Source: Porphyromonas sp.
GTDB lineage: Bacteria; Bacteroidota; Bacteroidia; Bacteroidales; Porphyromonadaceae
DNA length: 64,000 nt
Assembly (NCBI RefSeq): GCF_030529325.1
Contig: NZ_JAUMXC010000003.1
Coordinates: forward strand, 28,581 to 92,580
Direction of reading: 5' to 3'
In this document: positions 1-8,509 of the stretch, one piece after another
How the letters are laid out: every line of letters starts with the position of its first letter
Position numbering within the stretch: the first letter of the stretch is position 1
Translations under genes and position numbers: made by a program
The notes under the pieces: model-generated
Databases searched by the model: none
The model's input: the letters and a program-made list of their open reading frames with translations, nothing else
Told to the model about the DNA's origin: nothing

Positions 1-1
1 G

Positions 2-676
2 ATCATGACCGAAGAGGAAGCTAAGGCAATGCCTTACAACCCATTTGACTTGACAAAGGTATGGTCACAGAAACAGTTTCCGCTCATCGAAGTGGGTGTG
101 ATGGAGCTTAACCGCAATCCTGAAAACTACTTCGCTGATGTAGAGCAAGCTGCGTTCAACCCTGCCAATGTAGTACCGGGTATCAGCTTCTCTCCTGACC
201 GTATGTTGCAGGGGCGTCTCTTCTCTTACGGAGACACACAGCGTTACCGCCTCGGTGTCAACCACCACCAGATCCCTGTCAACAAGAGTCGTTGCCCATT
301 CCTCAACATGTACCATCGTGATGGAGCAATGAGAGTCGACGGCAACTATGGTTCACGCCTCGGCTACGAACCTAATGGCTACGGTCACTGGCAAGACCAA
401 AACGAGTACAAGGAGCCACCTCTCGAACTCGATGGTGCAGCTTATCAATGGGACTTCAGAGAAGACGATAGCGACTACTACTCACAGGTACGTGATCTTT
501 TCCACATCATGTCTCCTGAGCAACAACAAGTCCTCTTCGACAACACAGCTCGTGCTATGGGTGACATCCCAAAAGAGATCAAGCTACGCCACATCGCCAA
601 CTGCCACAATGCAGATCCTGCTTACGGCAAGGGGGTCGCAGACGCTCTCGGCATCAACGTGGCAGAAGCTATGTAA
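2..676 (+). CDS. katA: Catalase, C-terminal part (5' end outside the window)
   Basis: Haem catalase that dismutates hydrogen peroxide in the cytoplasm. The frame is open to the left edge, so the entry is partial: about 224 residues of a protein usually near 480-500. The haem-ligand tyrosine lies in [14 protein letters not shown], a hallmark of monofunctional catalases, and is followed by the NHHQIPVN segment. The short C-terminus, with no flavodoxin-like extension, points to the small-subunit class. A strong hairpin follows the stop codon, and the next gene, glyA, is convergent. Porphyromonas gingivalis is catalase-negative while several animal Porphyromonas are positive, which is a weak taxonomic hint. 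The family call is very secure; the exact symbol is conventional. Confidence 0.96.
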   Translation: MMTEEEAKAMPYNPFDLTKVWSQKQFPLIEVGVMELNRNPENYFADVEQAAFNPANVVPGISFSPDRMLQGRLFSYGDTQRYRLGVNHHQIPVNKSRCPFLNMYHRDGAMRVDGNYGSRLGYEPNGYGHWQDQNEYKEPPLELDGAAYQWDFREDDSDYYSQVRDLFHIMSPEQQQVLFDNTARAMGDIPKEIKLRHIANCHNADPAYGKGVADALGINVAEAM

Positions 677-711
677 TTTAGATATAGCTACGCATAAAAC
701 TCTTTAAACAA

Positions 712-746
712 AAGAGAGGCTAAGCATCGATTGCTTAGCCTCTCTT
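712..746. terminator. Bidirectional intrinsic terminator between katA and glyA
   Basis: Perfect 15-bp stem (712-726 pairs with 732-746) with a 5-nt loop, A-rich on its left and T-rich on its right. It sits between convergent katA and glyA and can stop both transcripts. Confidence 0.85.
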
Positions 747-774
747 ATTTTATTATTGTACTAACGTCTCGGGA

Positions 775-2055
775 TTACCAAGCGAAGATAGGACGCTCGG
801 ACATCATTTCGTTGACCTCCTTGCGTACTGCAGCGATGACTGCTTCGTCTTCAGGAGCAGAGAGGACACGGTCGATGAGGGTCACGATAGCCTTCATTTC
901 AGAAGGTTGCACACCTCTTGTAGAGATAGCAGGAGTACCTACGCGGAAACCTGAAGTTTGGAATGCCGAACGAGTGTCGAATGGCACCATGTTCTTGTTG
1001 ATGGTGATATCGGCACGCACGAGACTGTTCTCGGCCACCTTACCTGTAAGTTCTGGGAACTTGGGACGGAGGTCTACGAGCATGCTGTGGTTGTCTGTAC
1101 CATCGGAGATGATCTTGTAACCAAGTTCGATGAACGCCTTTGCCATAGCCTGAGCGTTGTCCTTGACGAGCTCTTGGTACACCTTGAACGATGGGTCAAG
1201 AGCTTCGCCGAAAGCAACAGCCTTAGCTGCGATCACGTGCTCAAGCGGACCACCTTGTACACCCGGGAATACAGCAGAGTCGAGGAGCTGACCCATGGTC
1301 TTGAGTACACCCTTTGGCGTCTTGAGCTCCCAAGGATTTTCAAAGTCCTTACCAAGGAGGATGATACCACCACGAGGACCGCGGAGGGTCTTGTGAGTTG
1401 TCGAAGTGACGATGTGAGCATACTTCACGGGGTTATCAAGGAGACCCGCAGCAACAAGACCCGCAGGGTGAGCCATGTCTACCATCAGGAGTGCACCGAT
1501 CTTATCTGCGATGTCGCGCATACGTTGGTATTCCCACTCACGAGAGTAAGCCGAACCACCTGCGATGATGAGTTTTGGTTTGTGTTCGAGCGCAAGGCGT
1601 TCCATCTCGTCGTAGTCCACACGGCCGGTATCTTCCTTTACGTTGTACGCGATAGGATTGTATAGGATACCCGAGCTATTGACAGCCGAACCGTGAGAGA
1701 GGTGACCTCCATGAGCGAGGTTAAGGCCGAGGAATGTATCTCCGGGCTTGAGTACTGTGAGTAGTACCGCCATGTTTGCCTGAGCACCTGAGTGAGGTTG
1801 GACGTTTGCCCACTCAGCTCCATAAAGTTGCTTGATACGGTCGATAGCGAGTTGCTCAGCCTGGTCTACGACCTCACAACCACCATAGTACCTACGACCC
1901 GGATAGCCTTCAGCGTACTTGTTGGTAAAGCAGCTACCCATGGCTTCCATGACTTGATCACTGACAAAGTTTTCCGAAGCGATGAGCTCGATCCCTTTGC
2001 GTTGTCTCTCGTGCTCCTCCCGGATGAGGGCAAAGATGCGTTCGTCTCTTTTCAT
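775..2055 (-). CDS. glyA: Serine hydroxymethyltransferase
   Basis: PLP enzyme that interconverts serine and glycine with tetrahydrofolate, the main source of one-carbon units. The 426-residue length is normal for the family. Visible motifs are [10 protein letters not shown] near the N-terminus, the glycine-rich RRYYGG segment, the substrate/PLP region HGGHLSHG, and the Schiff-base lysine in [13 protein letters not shown] at about residue 230. The start MKRDERIF is the natural family start and lies about 63 nt from a good sigma-ABfr-type promoter. It is monocistronic, convergent with katA, and bounded by a strong hairpin. Nothing unusual was seen in the protein. Confidence 0.98.
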   Translation of the reverse strand: MKRDERIFALIREEHERQRKGIELIASENFVSDQVMEAMGSCFTNKYAEGYPGRRYYGGCEVVDQAEQLAIDRIKQLYGAEWANVQPHSGAQANMAVLLTVLKPGDTFLGLNLAHGGHLSHGSAVNSSGILYNPIAYNVKEDTGRVDYDEMERLALEHKPKLIIAGGSAYSREWEYQRMRDIADKIGALLMVDMAHPAGLVAAGLLDNPVKYAHIVTSTTHKTLRGPRGGIILLGKDFENPWELKTPKGVLKTMGQLLDSAVFPGVQGGPLEHVIAAKAVAFGEALDPSFKVYQELVKDNAQAMAKAFIELGYKIISDGTDNHSMLVDLRPKFPELTGKVAENSLVRADITINKNMVPFDTRSAFQTSGFRVGTPAISTRGVQPSEMKAIVTLIDRVLSAPEDEAVIAAVRKEVNEMMSERPIFAW

Positions 2056-2118
2056 AATGATGTTGAGGACTTTTGGATTATTATTAGATTATTATGAATA
2101 TTCGATACATACGTCTCA

Positions 2119-2149
2119 CAAATATAGTTATTAAATACTTTAGCACCAA
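2119..2149 (-). promoter_or_regulatory. Predicted Bacteroidetes promoter of glyA
   Basis: On the minus strand a perfect TAnnTTTG -7 box (TATATTTG, 2119-2126) is preceded at 20-nt spacing by a TTG -33 element (2147-2149). This fits the Bacteroides primary sigma consensus. Confidence 0.65.
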
Positions 2150-2236
2150 CGTGTCTGCAACGAGATTTGACAGTCCTCACGAGGCAAACTTTTTGATCCT
2201 AAGGAGAAAAAGAATTTTACAGAAAATCTCATTTGT

Positions 2237-2268
2237 TTTGTTTTTTAGAGTAGAAGTCGCTACTTTTG
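2237..2268 (+). promoter_or_regulatory. Predicted Bacteroidetes promoter of the lipoprotein gene at 2296
   Basis: TTTG (2237-2240), a 20-nt spacer, then TACTTTTG (2261-2268) match the -33/-7 consensus exactly. The box lies 27 nt before the start codon. Confidence 0.75.
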
Positions 2269-2295
2269 ATGAAAGATTAACTCTGAATTAAGATT

Positions 2296-2925
2296 ATGAA
2301 ACACATCAGTGCCTTGTTCATGGTGCTTGTCTCCCTGCTTATTTGCGCTTGTTGCACTCAAAGTTCCGATGGAGACGAGGCGCAATCAGACAAAAATGAT
2401 CAGTCGTGGGCTATCTTTCTCAACGAAAAAGATCTGAGTGCATTTACATGCACCTATGCGTCCTCTCAGGTCGACGGAGACTCAAGCCATCTTGCTGCCA
2501 AGACCATGGCTCTGAACAAGATACTCATCGATCTCCTCCCCTATATCGACACAAAACGAGAGGGAACAAATATCAACTTTGTCGCAATCAGCCTCTGTCA
2601 CGAAGCAGACGAAGGAAAATTCGTAATCAAGGAAATAGCACTGGTAGACTTTTCCAAGATGCCTGCGGAAGAAGTGCTCCCTTTCGCAATGACAGCCTCC
2701 GAAAGCACCCTCAGATCATTGGGACGCAACCTGGAGAACAAAAACTCAGGAAAAGTGCTCATCTCATGTGAGATGGGGCAAAAACGGTATATGTCCGACG
2801 AAATTGATCTCGAAGGAGACTCTCGATCCGCCCTCTCCTTCAAGATCGCACGCTTCATCGCCACTTGCATTGAAGAACGCACGGATACCCGGAGTAAAAA
2901 TTTTGAGATAGCTCTGACCTACTGA
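2296..2925 (+). CDS. Small putative lipoprotein, function unknown
   Basis: A 209-residue protein that I do not recognise. The N-terminus is a hydrophobic signal with a plausible lipobox (LLICAC, lipidated Cys about residue 19), followed by a polar acidic linker of about 20 residues typical of an exported Bacteroidetes lipoprotein. The body is mixed alpha/beta with no obvious catalytic motif, and contains a few cysteines (FTCTY, ISLCHE, ISCEMG). It is transcribed alone, with its own strong predicted promoter and a long non-coding stretch behind it. The exported location is moderately sure and the function is open. Confidence 0.75.
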   Translation: MKHISALFMVLVSLLICACCTQSSDGDEAQSDKNDQSWAIFLNEKDLSAFTCTYASSQVDGDSSHLAAKTMALNKILIDLLPYIDTKREGTNINFVAISLCHEADEGKFVIKEIALVDFSKMPAEEVLPFAMTASESTLRSLGRNLENKNSGKVLISCEMGQKRYMSDEIDLEGDSRSALSFKIARFIATCIEERTDTRSKNFEIALTY

Positions 2926-3091
2926 AGCCAAAGCAGCCCCGCATCCACTTCGGGCACACTCGCCCGTAGTTTTCCACGATAATAGTTTACTTTTTTCACT
3001 CATGTGACAAGCAACTCCCGGCCTTGTCGGCAAAGGTTGTGGCTCTATGCCCGACCTACCTGTCGTTGAGGGCTTTGGGAGGAGGCAAAAA

Positions 3092-3171
3092 AAGTTGTCT
3101 AACTTGACGTGTCAAGTTAGACAACTTAATTCATCAAGTTAGACACATCGATTTCGGGGGTTGTACATCTT
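3092..3171 (+). repeat. 22-bp-period palindromic repeat element, copy A
   Basis: Three half-sites related to GTTGTCTAACTTGA. The first (from 3094) and second (3112-3125) face each other as an inverted repeat with 17-bp arms (3092-3108 with 3111-3127). The third (3134-3146) repeats the second exactly 22 bp further on. A tail with GATTTCGG and TGTACATCT follows, and a 7-A tract precedes. It is nearly identical to copy E at 55.1 kb over about 80 bp. Confidence 0.9.
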
Positions 3172-3377
3172 GTTTGCGAACTGTCCGGCTTCGGTTCAAA
3201 GGGAGGCGGCTACAACCTATATATACGGAAGTTAGAGCACAAGGATAGACATCTCAACATATCCCCTCAAAAACCTGTTCGCAAGGGCATAACGACCAAC
3301 CGGACTCAGGGAGGCAAGACAAGAAAGAGACATAACCTATCAAAATCTCCTCGACAGGAAGATACATAAACGATAAA

Positions 3378-3417
3378 GACCCATGACAGAGATTGGCTAA
3401 CCAACCTGTCATGGGTC
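3378..3417. other. Intergenic hairpin
   Basis: Perfect 12-bp inverted repeat GACCCATGACAG (3378-3389) with its complement at 3406-3417 and a 16-nt loop. There is no T-tract on either side, so a terminator role is doubtful. Confidence 0.45.
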
Positions 3418-3690
3418 CCACTGTACTATGGGTGCACCCCATAACCTTCCCCCGGAGTCGCGTTGCTACCTGTACGCCTTTATCTCAATTTAGAGATCAG
3501 AGACGCCTCCCACAGGCAGATTCATAAGATGCGGTGCTGCATTCCCTCAAAAACAGAATCCCCCTCAGTCATCTGTTCAGCCTTCCGCATCATGGTATCT
3601 GGAGAGCACTTAAATCCACAGATAACCACATAATCTCTCCCCGGATTCTTCCTCCCCCACGCAAGGCACAGACCCGAAACAATGAACATG

Positions 3691-3739
3691 AAAAACGAAT
3701 GTCTATGCTTGCGTTTTCTACTGCAAACATAGACATTCG
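3691..3739 (-). terminator. Terminator of the hybrid two-component regulator gene
   Basis: A 12-bp stem CGAATGTCTATG (3696-3707) with 3728-3739, plus an inner TTGC/GCAA helix. Five A residues at 3691-3695 give a T-tract for leftward transcripts. It lies about 125 bp beyond the stop codon at 3864. Confidence 0.7.
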
Positions 3740-3863
3740 TATCACCGAGATAACGGAGGAAATCAGCAAATAGGATAAAGAATCACGCAATCTAAGCGTA
3801 AAAACACGGACAAAACGCGCATAAAAAATCAATAAAGCATTGATAAATAGAGAATTAAAAATC

Positions 3864-6722
3864 CTATTTTACCCCTCCTGAAATACGGCCGAAATCAGTG
3901 GGGGTAACCCCAAATTCTTTCTTGAACAAGCGTCCGAAGTACCCCGAATCGTTGAATCCGCACAAGTCCGAGACCTCATTGACATTGTATTGACCTGTCG
4001 AAAGGAACTGCTTCGCCTTGGCAAGACGTATGCGGGTGATGTATGCGATGGTAGAAACACCGACCATCATATTGAGTTTTCGGGTAAGCTGAGATGTACT
4101 CACACACATTTTGTCGGCAAGGAAAGCCACGTTGAGTTCCGGATTGGCAATTTCGGCATGGATGATGTTCGTCACCTTACGCACAAACTCGAGGCTCTCT
4201 GTATCTTCGGCCTTGAGTCCTACCCCTTCTTCCTTCTCAAGCATATTGAGGTATTTTTCTCTCAACAAACGACGACTCTCAAGGAGTTGAGCCACGCGGA
4301 TGAGGAGTTCATCCGGATCAAAAGGCTTCGAGAGATAAGCATCCGCGCCCATACGGTACCCTTCCTTGCGATCCTTGCCATCACTCTTTGCTGAGAGCAT
4401 GATGATAGGGATATGATCTGTGAGAGGATTTTGGCGTACCTCCTTGACCAGAGCATTTCCGTCTTTTATAGGCATCATGAGGTCGGTGATGATGAGATCA
4501 GGGACTGCCTTGTCGGCCTTGGCAATACCTTGCTCTCCATCTTGTGCGATGATGATGGCATACCGAGGAGACAAAATCGATCTCAGATACAGAGTCACGT
4601 CGGCATTGTCCTCGACGATGAGTATCACGGAGCGTTCGCCGGCAGTATCATCAGGCTCGGGCTTGGGCAAAAAAGAAGCCTCGAGAGTTTCGGATGCGGC
4701 AAACTCCGGCAGTTCGACAACACTCTCCTCCTTACTGTCCAGCTCAACAATAGAGGATTCCGGAGCTTTGAGAGGCAGACACACATCGAAGGTAGAGCCT
4801 TTTCCTACAACACTCTCCACAAGGATATCTCCACCCATCTGTTCGACAAGTTTTTTTGTCAAAGCCAGTCCCACACCGGAACCCATAGAGCGAATGTTGT
4901 TGTCCGAACGGTAGAAGATATCAAAGATAAACGGAAGATCTTTCGGGTCTATACCTCTGCCATTATCAATAACCCTAAGAGAGAGCATGTCGCCCTTTTG
5001 GTTTTTCCCGACAAGTACCTGAACCACTGAGCCGGAGTCGGAGTACTTGATGGCATTGGATAGGAGATTATTTATGATCTTATTGATATACTCGGGGATA
5101 AAGTCCATCCGGATCTCCCCATGCTCTGCACGAAAAAAGAGCTCGATGTCATTTTTGTGCCCATAGTGCCTGAATCCCTCGACAATCGCTCTCATATAAG
5201 CGATGATATCCTCGTGTCTGTAAGGTGGGATATTCATGTTGGCACGTTGGAGCTTGGATATATCGAGGAGCTGATCGACAAGTCCCAGCAGGCTCAAGCA
5301 CTGGCGGTCGATGGTCTTGACGTACTCACAACGCTCTTTGGCAGCTGTCGGAGAGTCAGGCAAAAGATGCCTGTTGAGCCCCTGAATTACAGTCAGAGGC
5401 GTCCTGAACTCATGGGTGATATTGGTAAAAAAGACCGAACGCGCCTTTTCGTATTGCTTCAATGCAGCATTACTCCTCAGACGTTGTCTGTATGCATAAT
5501 AAGCAGCCGCAGCGAGGAAAAAGCCGATAAATCCCAAAGCCCAAGAGACATACATGGCACGTTGAGTCTCTGCCTTTTCGATAGCATTTTGCAATTCGAT
5601 TTCTTTCAGACTGCGTTGATTTCGCTCCCTCTCATAATTGATGCGGATATCCATGTATCTGTTGCTCTGATTGACGCCACGGATACTGTCTTGGATAGCC
5701 TGACTCTTCTTGAAGTAATCAAGAGCCTGACTATAATTGTGCTGTTTGTTCGCAAATCTGTAACGGAGATCGTAGATGATGGCACGGTGTTCGGGCGAAC
5801 TGATCTCGGACTCTGTCTTCTCTGCCAAGTCGATATAATGCTCGTACTCCGCAATATCCGACCGCACAAGATTGATCTCTGCCAGTCCGAGACAAGCCTC
5901 CAGCCAGTGCCATCTGTCAGGGCTTTCCTCTATGAGGTTGTACGCTTCCAAGTACCTCTCCTCTGCCTCTTCGTAGCGCTTTTGCAACTTGAACAATCGC
6001 CCCAAGTGGTTGAGACAAAGAGCTTCCCCGAGATCTGACCGGACTTCTTTATTGCACTCCAAGGACTTGACATAGTACATATGTGCCGTATCATACGACG
6101 CCTTGGACTCATAGACTGCACCGAGATTGGCGTAATTGATAGCCTGACCGACCACACTTTTTTGCTTTATCTCCCCATCCAGAGCTTTCAGAAAGAAACG
6201 CTCTGCATCATCATTGTACCCAAGCGAAAGACTCACATTACCGATACCGTTAAGCGCAACAACCTTACTCTTTTCTATGGCCTTGGAACTCTTGTCGGAG
6301 TACTTTTCCGCCACATTGAGGGCGCAATGATGGTAGTCCAAGGCTTCCGAAAATGCACCTATGCGTCGATAGTCTGTACCAAGTTCATTGTAGGCACGTG
6401 TGATCTGCAAAGTATCGGGAAGCCGGCTTGCGAGATCGAGATAAGTTCGGTGAGCAGCTATGGCTTCCGAGAAATTGGCATTCTCCCGATACACTTTCCC
6501 CAACTTCCTGTGCCCATGCATGAGCAGGAGGGAGTCCCCATTGGCACGATATGTTTCGATAAGTTTTTGCAGTCCTTCGACATCCTGAGTCCTGGAGATC
6601 TGCTTGACTTCCCGGGTGGCATCGCGCCGAGAGGCCTCCTTCATGGAAGCCCGACGACAAGCTGTCAGGACAGAAGCCATCGCCAACAAAATGAATAATA
6701 AAGTAGTCAGGAAAAACTTCAT
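3864..6722 (-). CDS. Hybrid two-component system: TPR sensor, histidine kinase, receiver and AraC-type DNA-binding domain
   Basis: One-piece sensor-regulator in the inner membrane, 952 residues. In order: a signal/lipobox-like start with Cys22 (SVLTAC); TPR-like helical repeats at about 45-345, expected to be periplasmic; a coiled stretch at 355-390; a membrane helix at about 391-412; HisKA with phospho-acceptor His in THEFRTPL (about 437); HATPase_c with N box NLLSNAIKYS (about 552), G1 DNGRGI and G2 GSGVGLAL; a receiver with VEDN and phospho-acceptor Asp in ITDLMMP (about 747) and the SKPF lysine; and an AraC helix-turn-helix at about 850-945. The TPR-type input differs from the Reg_prop/YYY propeller input of classic carbohydrate HTCS. 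No uptake genes adjoin it; the nearest locus begins about 14 kb away, so its target is unknown. Confidence 0.95.
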   Translation of the reverse strand: MKFFLTTLLFILLAMASVLTACRRASMKEASRRDATREVKQISRTQDVEGLQKLIETYRANGDSLLLMHGHRKLGKVYRENANFSEAIAAHRTYLDLASRLPDTLQITRAYNELGTDYRRIGAFSEALDYHHCALNVAEKYSDKSSKAIEKSKVVALNGIGNVSLSLGYNDDAERFFLKALDGEIKQKSVVGQAINYANLGAVYESKASYDTAHMYYVKSLECNKEVRSDLGEALCLNHLGRLFKLQKRYEEAEERYLEAYNLIEESPDRWHWLEACLGLAEINLVRSDIAEYEHYIDLAEKTESEISSPEHRAIIYDLRYRFANKQHNYSQALDYFKKSQAIQDSIRGVNQSNRYMDIRINYERERNQRSLKEIELQNAIEKAETQRAMYVSWALGFIGFFLAAAAYYAYRQRLRSNAALKQYEKARSVFFTNITHEFRTPLTVIQGLNRHLLPDSPTAAKERCEYVKTIDRQCLSLLGLVDQLLDISKLQRANMNIPPYRHEDIIAYMRAIVEGFRHYGHKNDIELFFRAEHGEIRMDFIPEYINKIINNLLSNAIKYSDSGSVVQVLVGKNQKGDMLSLRVIDNGRGIDPKDLPFIFDIFYRSDNNIRSMGSGVGLALTKKLVEQMGGDILVESVVGKGSTFDVCLPLKAPESSIVELDSKEESVVELPEFAASETLEASFLPKPEPDDTAGERSVILIVEDNADVTLYLRSILSPRYAIIIAQDGEQGIAKADKAVPDLIITDLMMPIKDGNALVKEVRQNPLTDHIPIIMLSAKSDGKDRKEGYRMGADAYLSKPFDPDELLIRVAQLLESRRLLREKYLNMLEKEEGVGLKAEDTESLEFVRKVTNIIHAEIANPELNVAFLADKMCVSTSQLTRKLNMMVGVSTIAYITRIRLAKAKQFLSTGQYNVNEVSDLCGFNDSGYFGRLFKKEFGVTPTDFGRISGGVK

Positions 6723-6765
6723 TTATATTTCAAACCTCGCAAGGTGAGACATAACAATTTTTATG

Positions 6766-6795
6766 CAAAAATAATAGTAATATTCGACATTCCAA
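6766..6795 (-). promoter_or_regulatory. Candidate promoter of the hybrid regulator gene
   Basis: On the minus strand TATTTTTG (6766-6773) matches TAnnTTTG. A TTG -33 candidate (6793-6795) lies 19 nt upstream. The -7 box is 43 nt before the start codon. Confidence 0.5.
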
Positions 6796-7062
6796 CCCAA
6801 ATGCGCAAATAAAAAGGGAATACATGACTCTCATAAATTCAACACATTACGACATCCTAAAATCTTTGCACACGGCCTAAAAGAGCCTTCTCCGAAAAAG
6901 GCATCAAAGTCTGCTCATAAAGATCGTCACCCGATTTCGAGAGACATACATGTACAACGCTTTTATCAAAATCCTTATCGACACAGAGGGAGGCTCAGAA
7001 AGGGTGCAAAGCAAGTCCGACATATCACCCCATGGAGCACTGTCACACCCTTCCGATTCATG
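6796..7062. other. Non-coding spacer, nothing recognised
   Basis: Together with the flanking promoter and terminator this makes about 450 bp without a gene. No open frame with protein-like composition and no repeat copy was seen. Confidence 0.5.
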
Positions 7063-7104
7063 AAAAAAGAAGTCGTCTGACCCATACTTATCGGTCAGAC
7101 GACT
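7063..7104 (-). terminator. Terminator downstream of the mini-MutS pair
   Basis: Perfect 12-bp stem AGTCGTCTGACC (7071-7082) with 7093-7104. An A-run at 7063-7068 gives a T-tract for leftward transcription, and a CTTTT run on the other side may also work rightward. Confidence 0.7.
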
Positions 7105-7171
7105 CTTTTGTCATGTACCTTGCACGACATTTATGTCGGGCTGACACTTATGCTTGAGATTACGGTAAATC

Positions 7172-8509
7172 TCATGCGGTATGGCTAACACCTCTGATGG
7201 ACTCCACGATGCGCTCGTTGCGGATGATCATCATACCGTGGCGGTCTGCAGTGATGCCGTCGGTGAGTCGGTAAGTATATCGTGGTACACCTCCGACAAT
7301 CTCTGTCGGGAAGTAGTGGTATCGGAGGTTGGGACAGTCCTTGAGCGCATCTGCCGCCTCAAGTATGTGCGTGGACACGATGAAGAAGCAGTTGTGATGT
7401 AGCGAAAACGCTTTGAGGACAGCCGAGGTGGCATCGAGTGCATCTTTGACATTGGTACCCTTGAACAACTCGTCAAGGATCACAAAGAGGTTATGTCCGT
7501 CAGCCACGTGTTGAGCCACATGCTTGACTCGCATCACCTCGGCGTAGTAATGACTGTACCCGAGATCCATATTGTCCGAGACGTTGATAGAGGTAAAGAG
7601 ACCGTCTCTGACGGTAAACTCCATCTCCTGAGCAGGGACGGGGAAGCCCATATGTGCGAGGTAAAGACCGATACCTACGGACTTCATGAATGTAGATTTG
7701 CCGGCCATATTTGCACCCGTAAGGAAGATCATATTGTGCTCTTTGTCTACGGTGAGGCTGTTGCCCTTCGCGCCTTGGACAGTGGGATGGAAGAGGGTCA
7801 CAGCCCTGAAGATGTTCCGCCCTTCCCTGACAGGATGAGCGGTAGCGACCTTGAAGCCCCGTTCGTTAGCCACTTTCGCGACAGTTATCTGAAGATCAAG
7901 ATGATAAATGATCTCCATAAGCCTGCTCACTTCGGTGTAGCAAGTGATGCGGAGCACCCTATGGCAGTGCATGGTCCGGGCAAAGGACAGCCCTTTGGCC
8001 CCCCGATGCTTCATGATTCCGGAGAGAGCCGGAGTAGAGAGTAACTTCCTGACCTCCTCATCGACAGACCGATAAGTATCTACCACCTTGGCGTGCTGAG
8101 AAGTAAAGTCAGCCAAGCGATCAAAGAGGCTGAGGGTCTTGAGGATGTTCGTCCCCATGTTCTCTATCATCCGATCACCGGCGATGTAGAGCATACTCTT
8201 CATCTTCGCAAACTTGAGGAGGTGCAGAGCCCTGCTGCCATGAGCAGGCATACTCATGTAGTACTCCACGGCATCAAGGAGTTCGTCCTCAAACGGGAAG
8301 TCACAAGGATGCTCCATGAAAGTACGGAAGAGAGCGCTGCGAGCATTGATCGCCTCACTGTCGGTAAGAGGATGGCGAAACATATACTCCATGAGCTGAC
8401 GCCCTCCTCTGGTACGCGTATGGTCGTAGACGTGGTATATCGACTTGCTATCGTATTTGCCGAGCAGATTGAGATCCTGCACGGTCTGTTTGTCTATTAT
8501 GAAACTCAT
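7172..8509 (-). CDS. MutS-family ATPase lacking the mismatch-recognition domain (paralogue 1)
   Basis: A 445-residue protein made only of the MutS core/lever and ABC-type ATPase domains. Walker A is GANMAGKS at about 265-272, Walker B is VILDEL at about 343-348 followed by the FKGTN loop, and THIL marks the switch histidine. There is no N-terminal FxE mismatch-reading domain and no C-terminal Smr nuclease, so it is neither MutS nor MutS2. Its start overlaps the stop of the upstream paralogue by 4 nt, which implies translational coupling and possibly a heterodimer, since MutS ATPases work as dimers. The role is unknown and the family is certain. Confidence 0.9.
   Translation of the reverse strand: MSFIIDKQTVQDLNLLGKYDSKSIYHVYDHTRTRGGRQLMEYMFRHPLTDSEAINARSALFRTFMEHPCDFPFEDELLDAVEYYMSMPAHGSRALHLLKFAKMKSMLYIAGDRMIENMGTNILKTLSLFDRLADFTSQHAKVVDTYRSVDEEVRKLLSTPALSGIMKHRGAKGLSFARTMHCHRVLRITCYTEVSRLMEIIYHLDLQITVAKVANERGFKVATAHPVREGRNIFRAVTLFHPTVQGAKGNSLTVDKEHNMIFLTGANMAGKSTFMKSVGIGLYLAHMGFPVPAQEMEFTVRDGLFTSINVSDNMDLGYSHYYAEVMRVKHVAQHVADGHNLFVILDELFKGTNVKDALDATSAVLKAFSLHHNCFFIVSTHILEAADALKDCPNLRYHYFPTEIVGGVPRYTYRLTDGITADRHGMMIIRNERIVESIRGVSHTA

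Larger units (their letters stand above)
2926..3863. other. Long non-coding stretch with repeat element and hairpins
   Basis: About 940 bp between the lipoprotein gene and the convergent regulator gene. It holds copy A of the 22-bp-period repeat element (3092-3171), a 12-bp hairpin (3378-3389 with 3406-3417) and a terminator (3691-3739). Short open frames here lack a plausible start region or protein-like composition, and I see no gene. Confidence 0.6.

Noticed and set aside
3254..3442. A 62-codon minus-strand frame in the 3-kb spacer
   Set aside because: Cys/Leu-rich random-looking translation overlapping a hairpin; no family, promoter or ribosome-binding signal.
5121..6038. A 305-codon open frame on the plus strand opposite the hybrid regulator
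   Set aside because: It is antisense to a clearly coding gene with all domain motifs intact, and its translation has no protein-like domain pattern.
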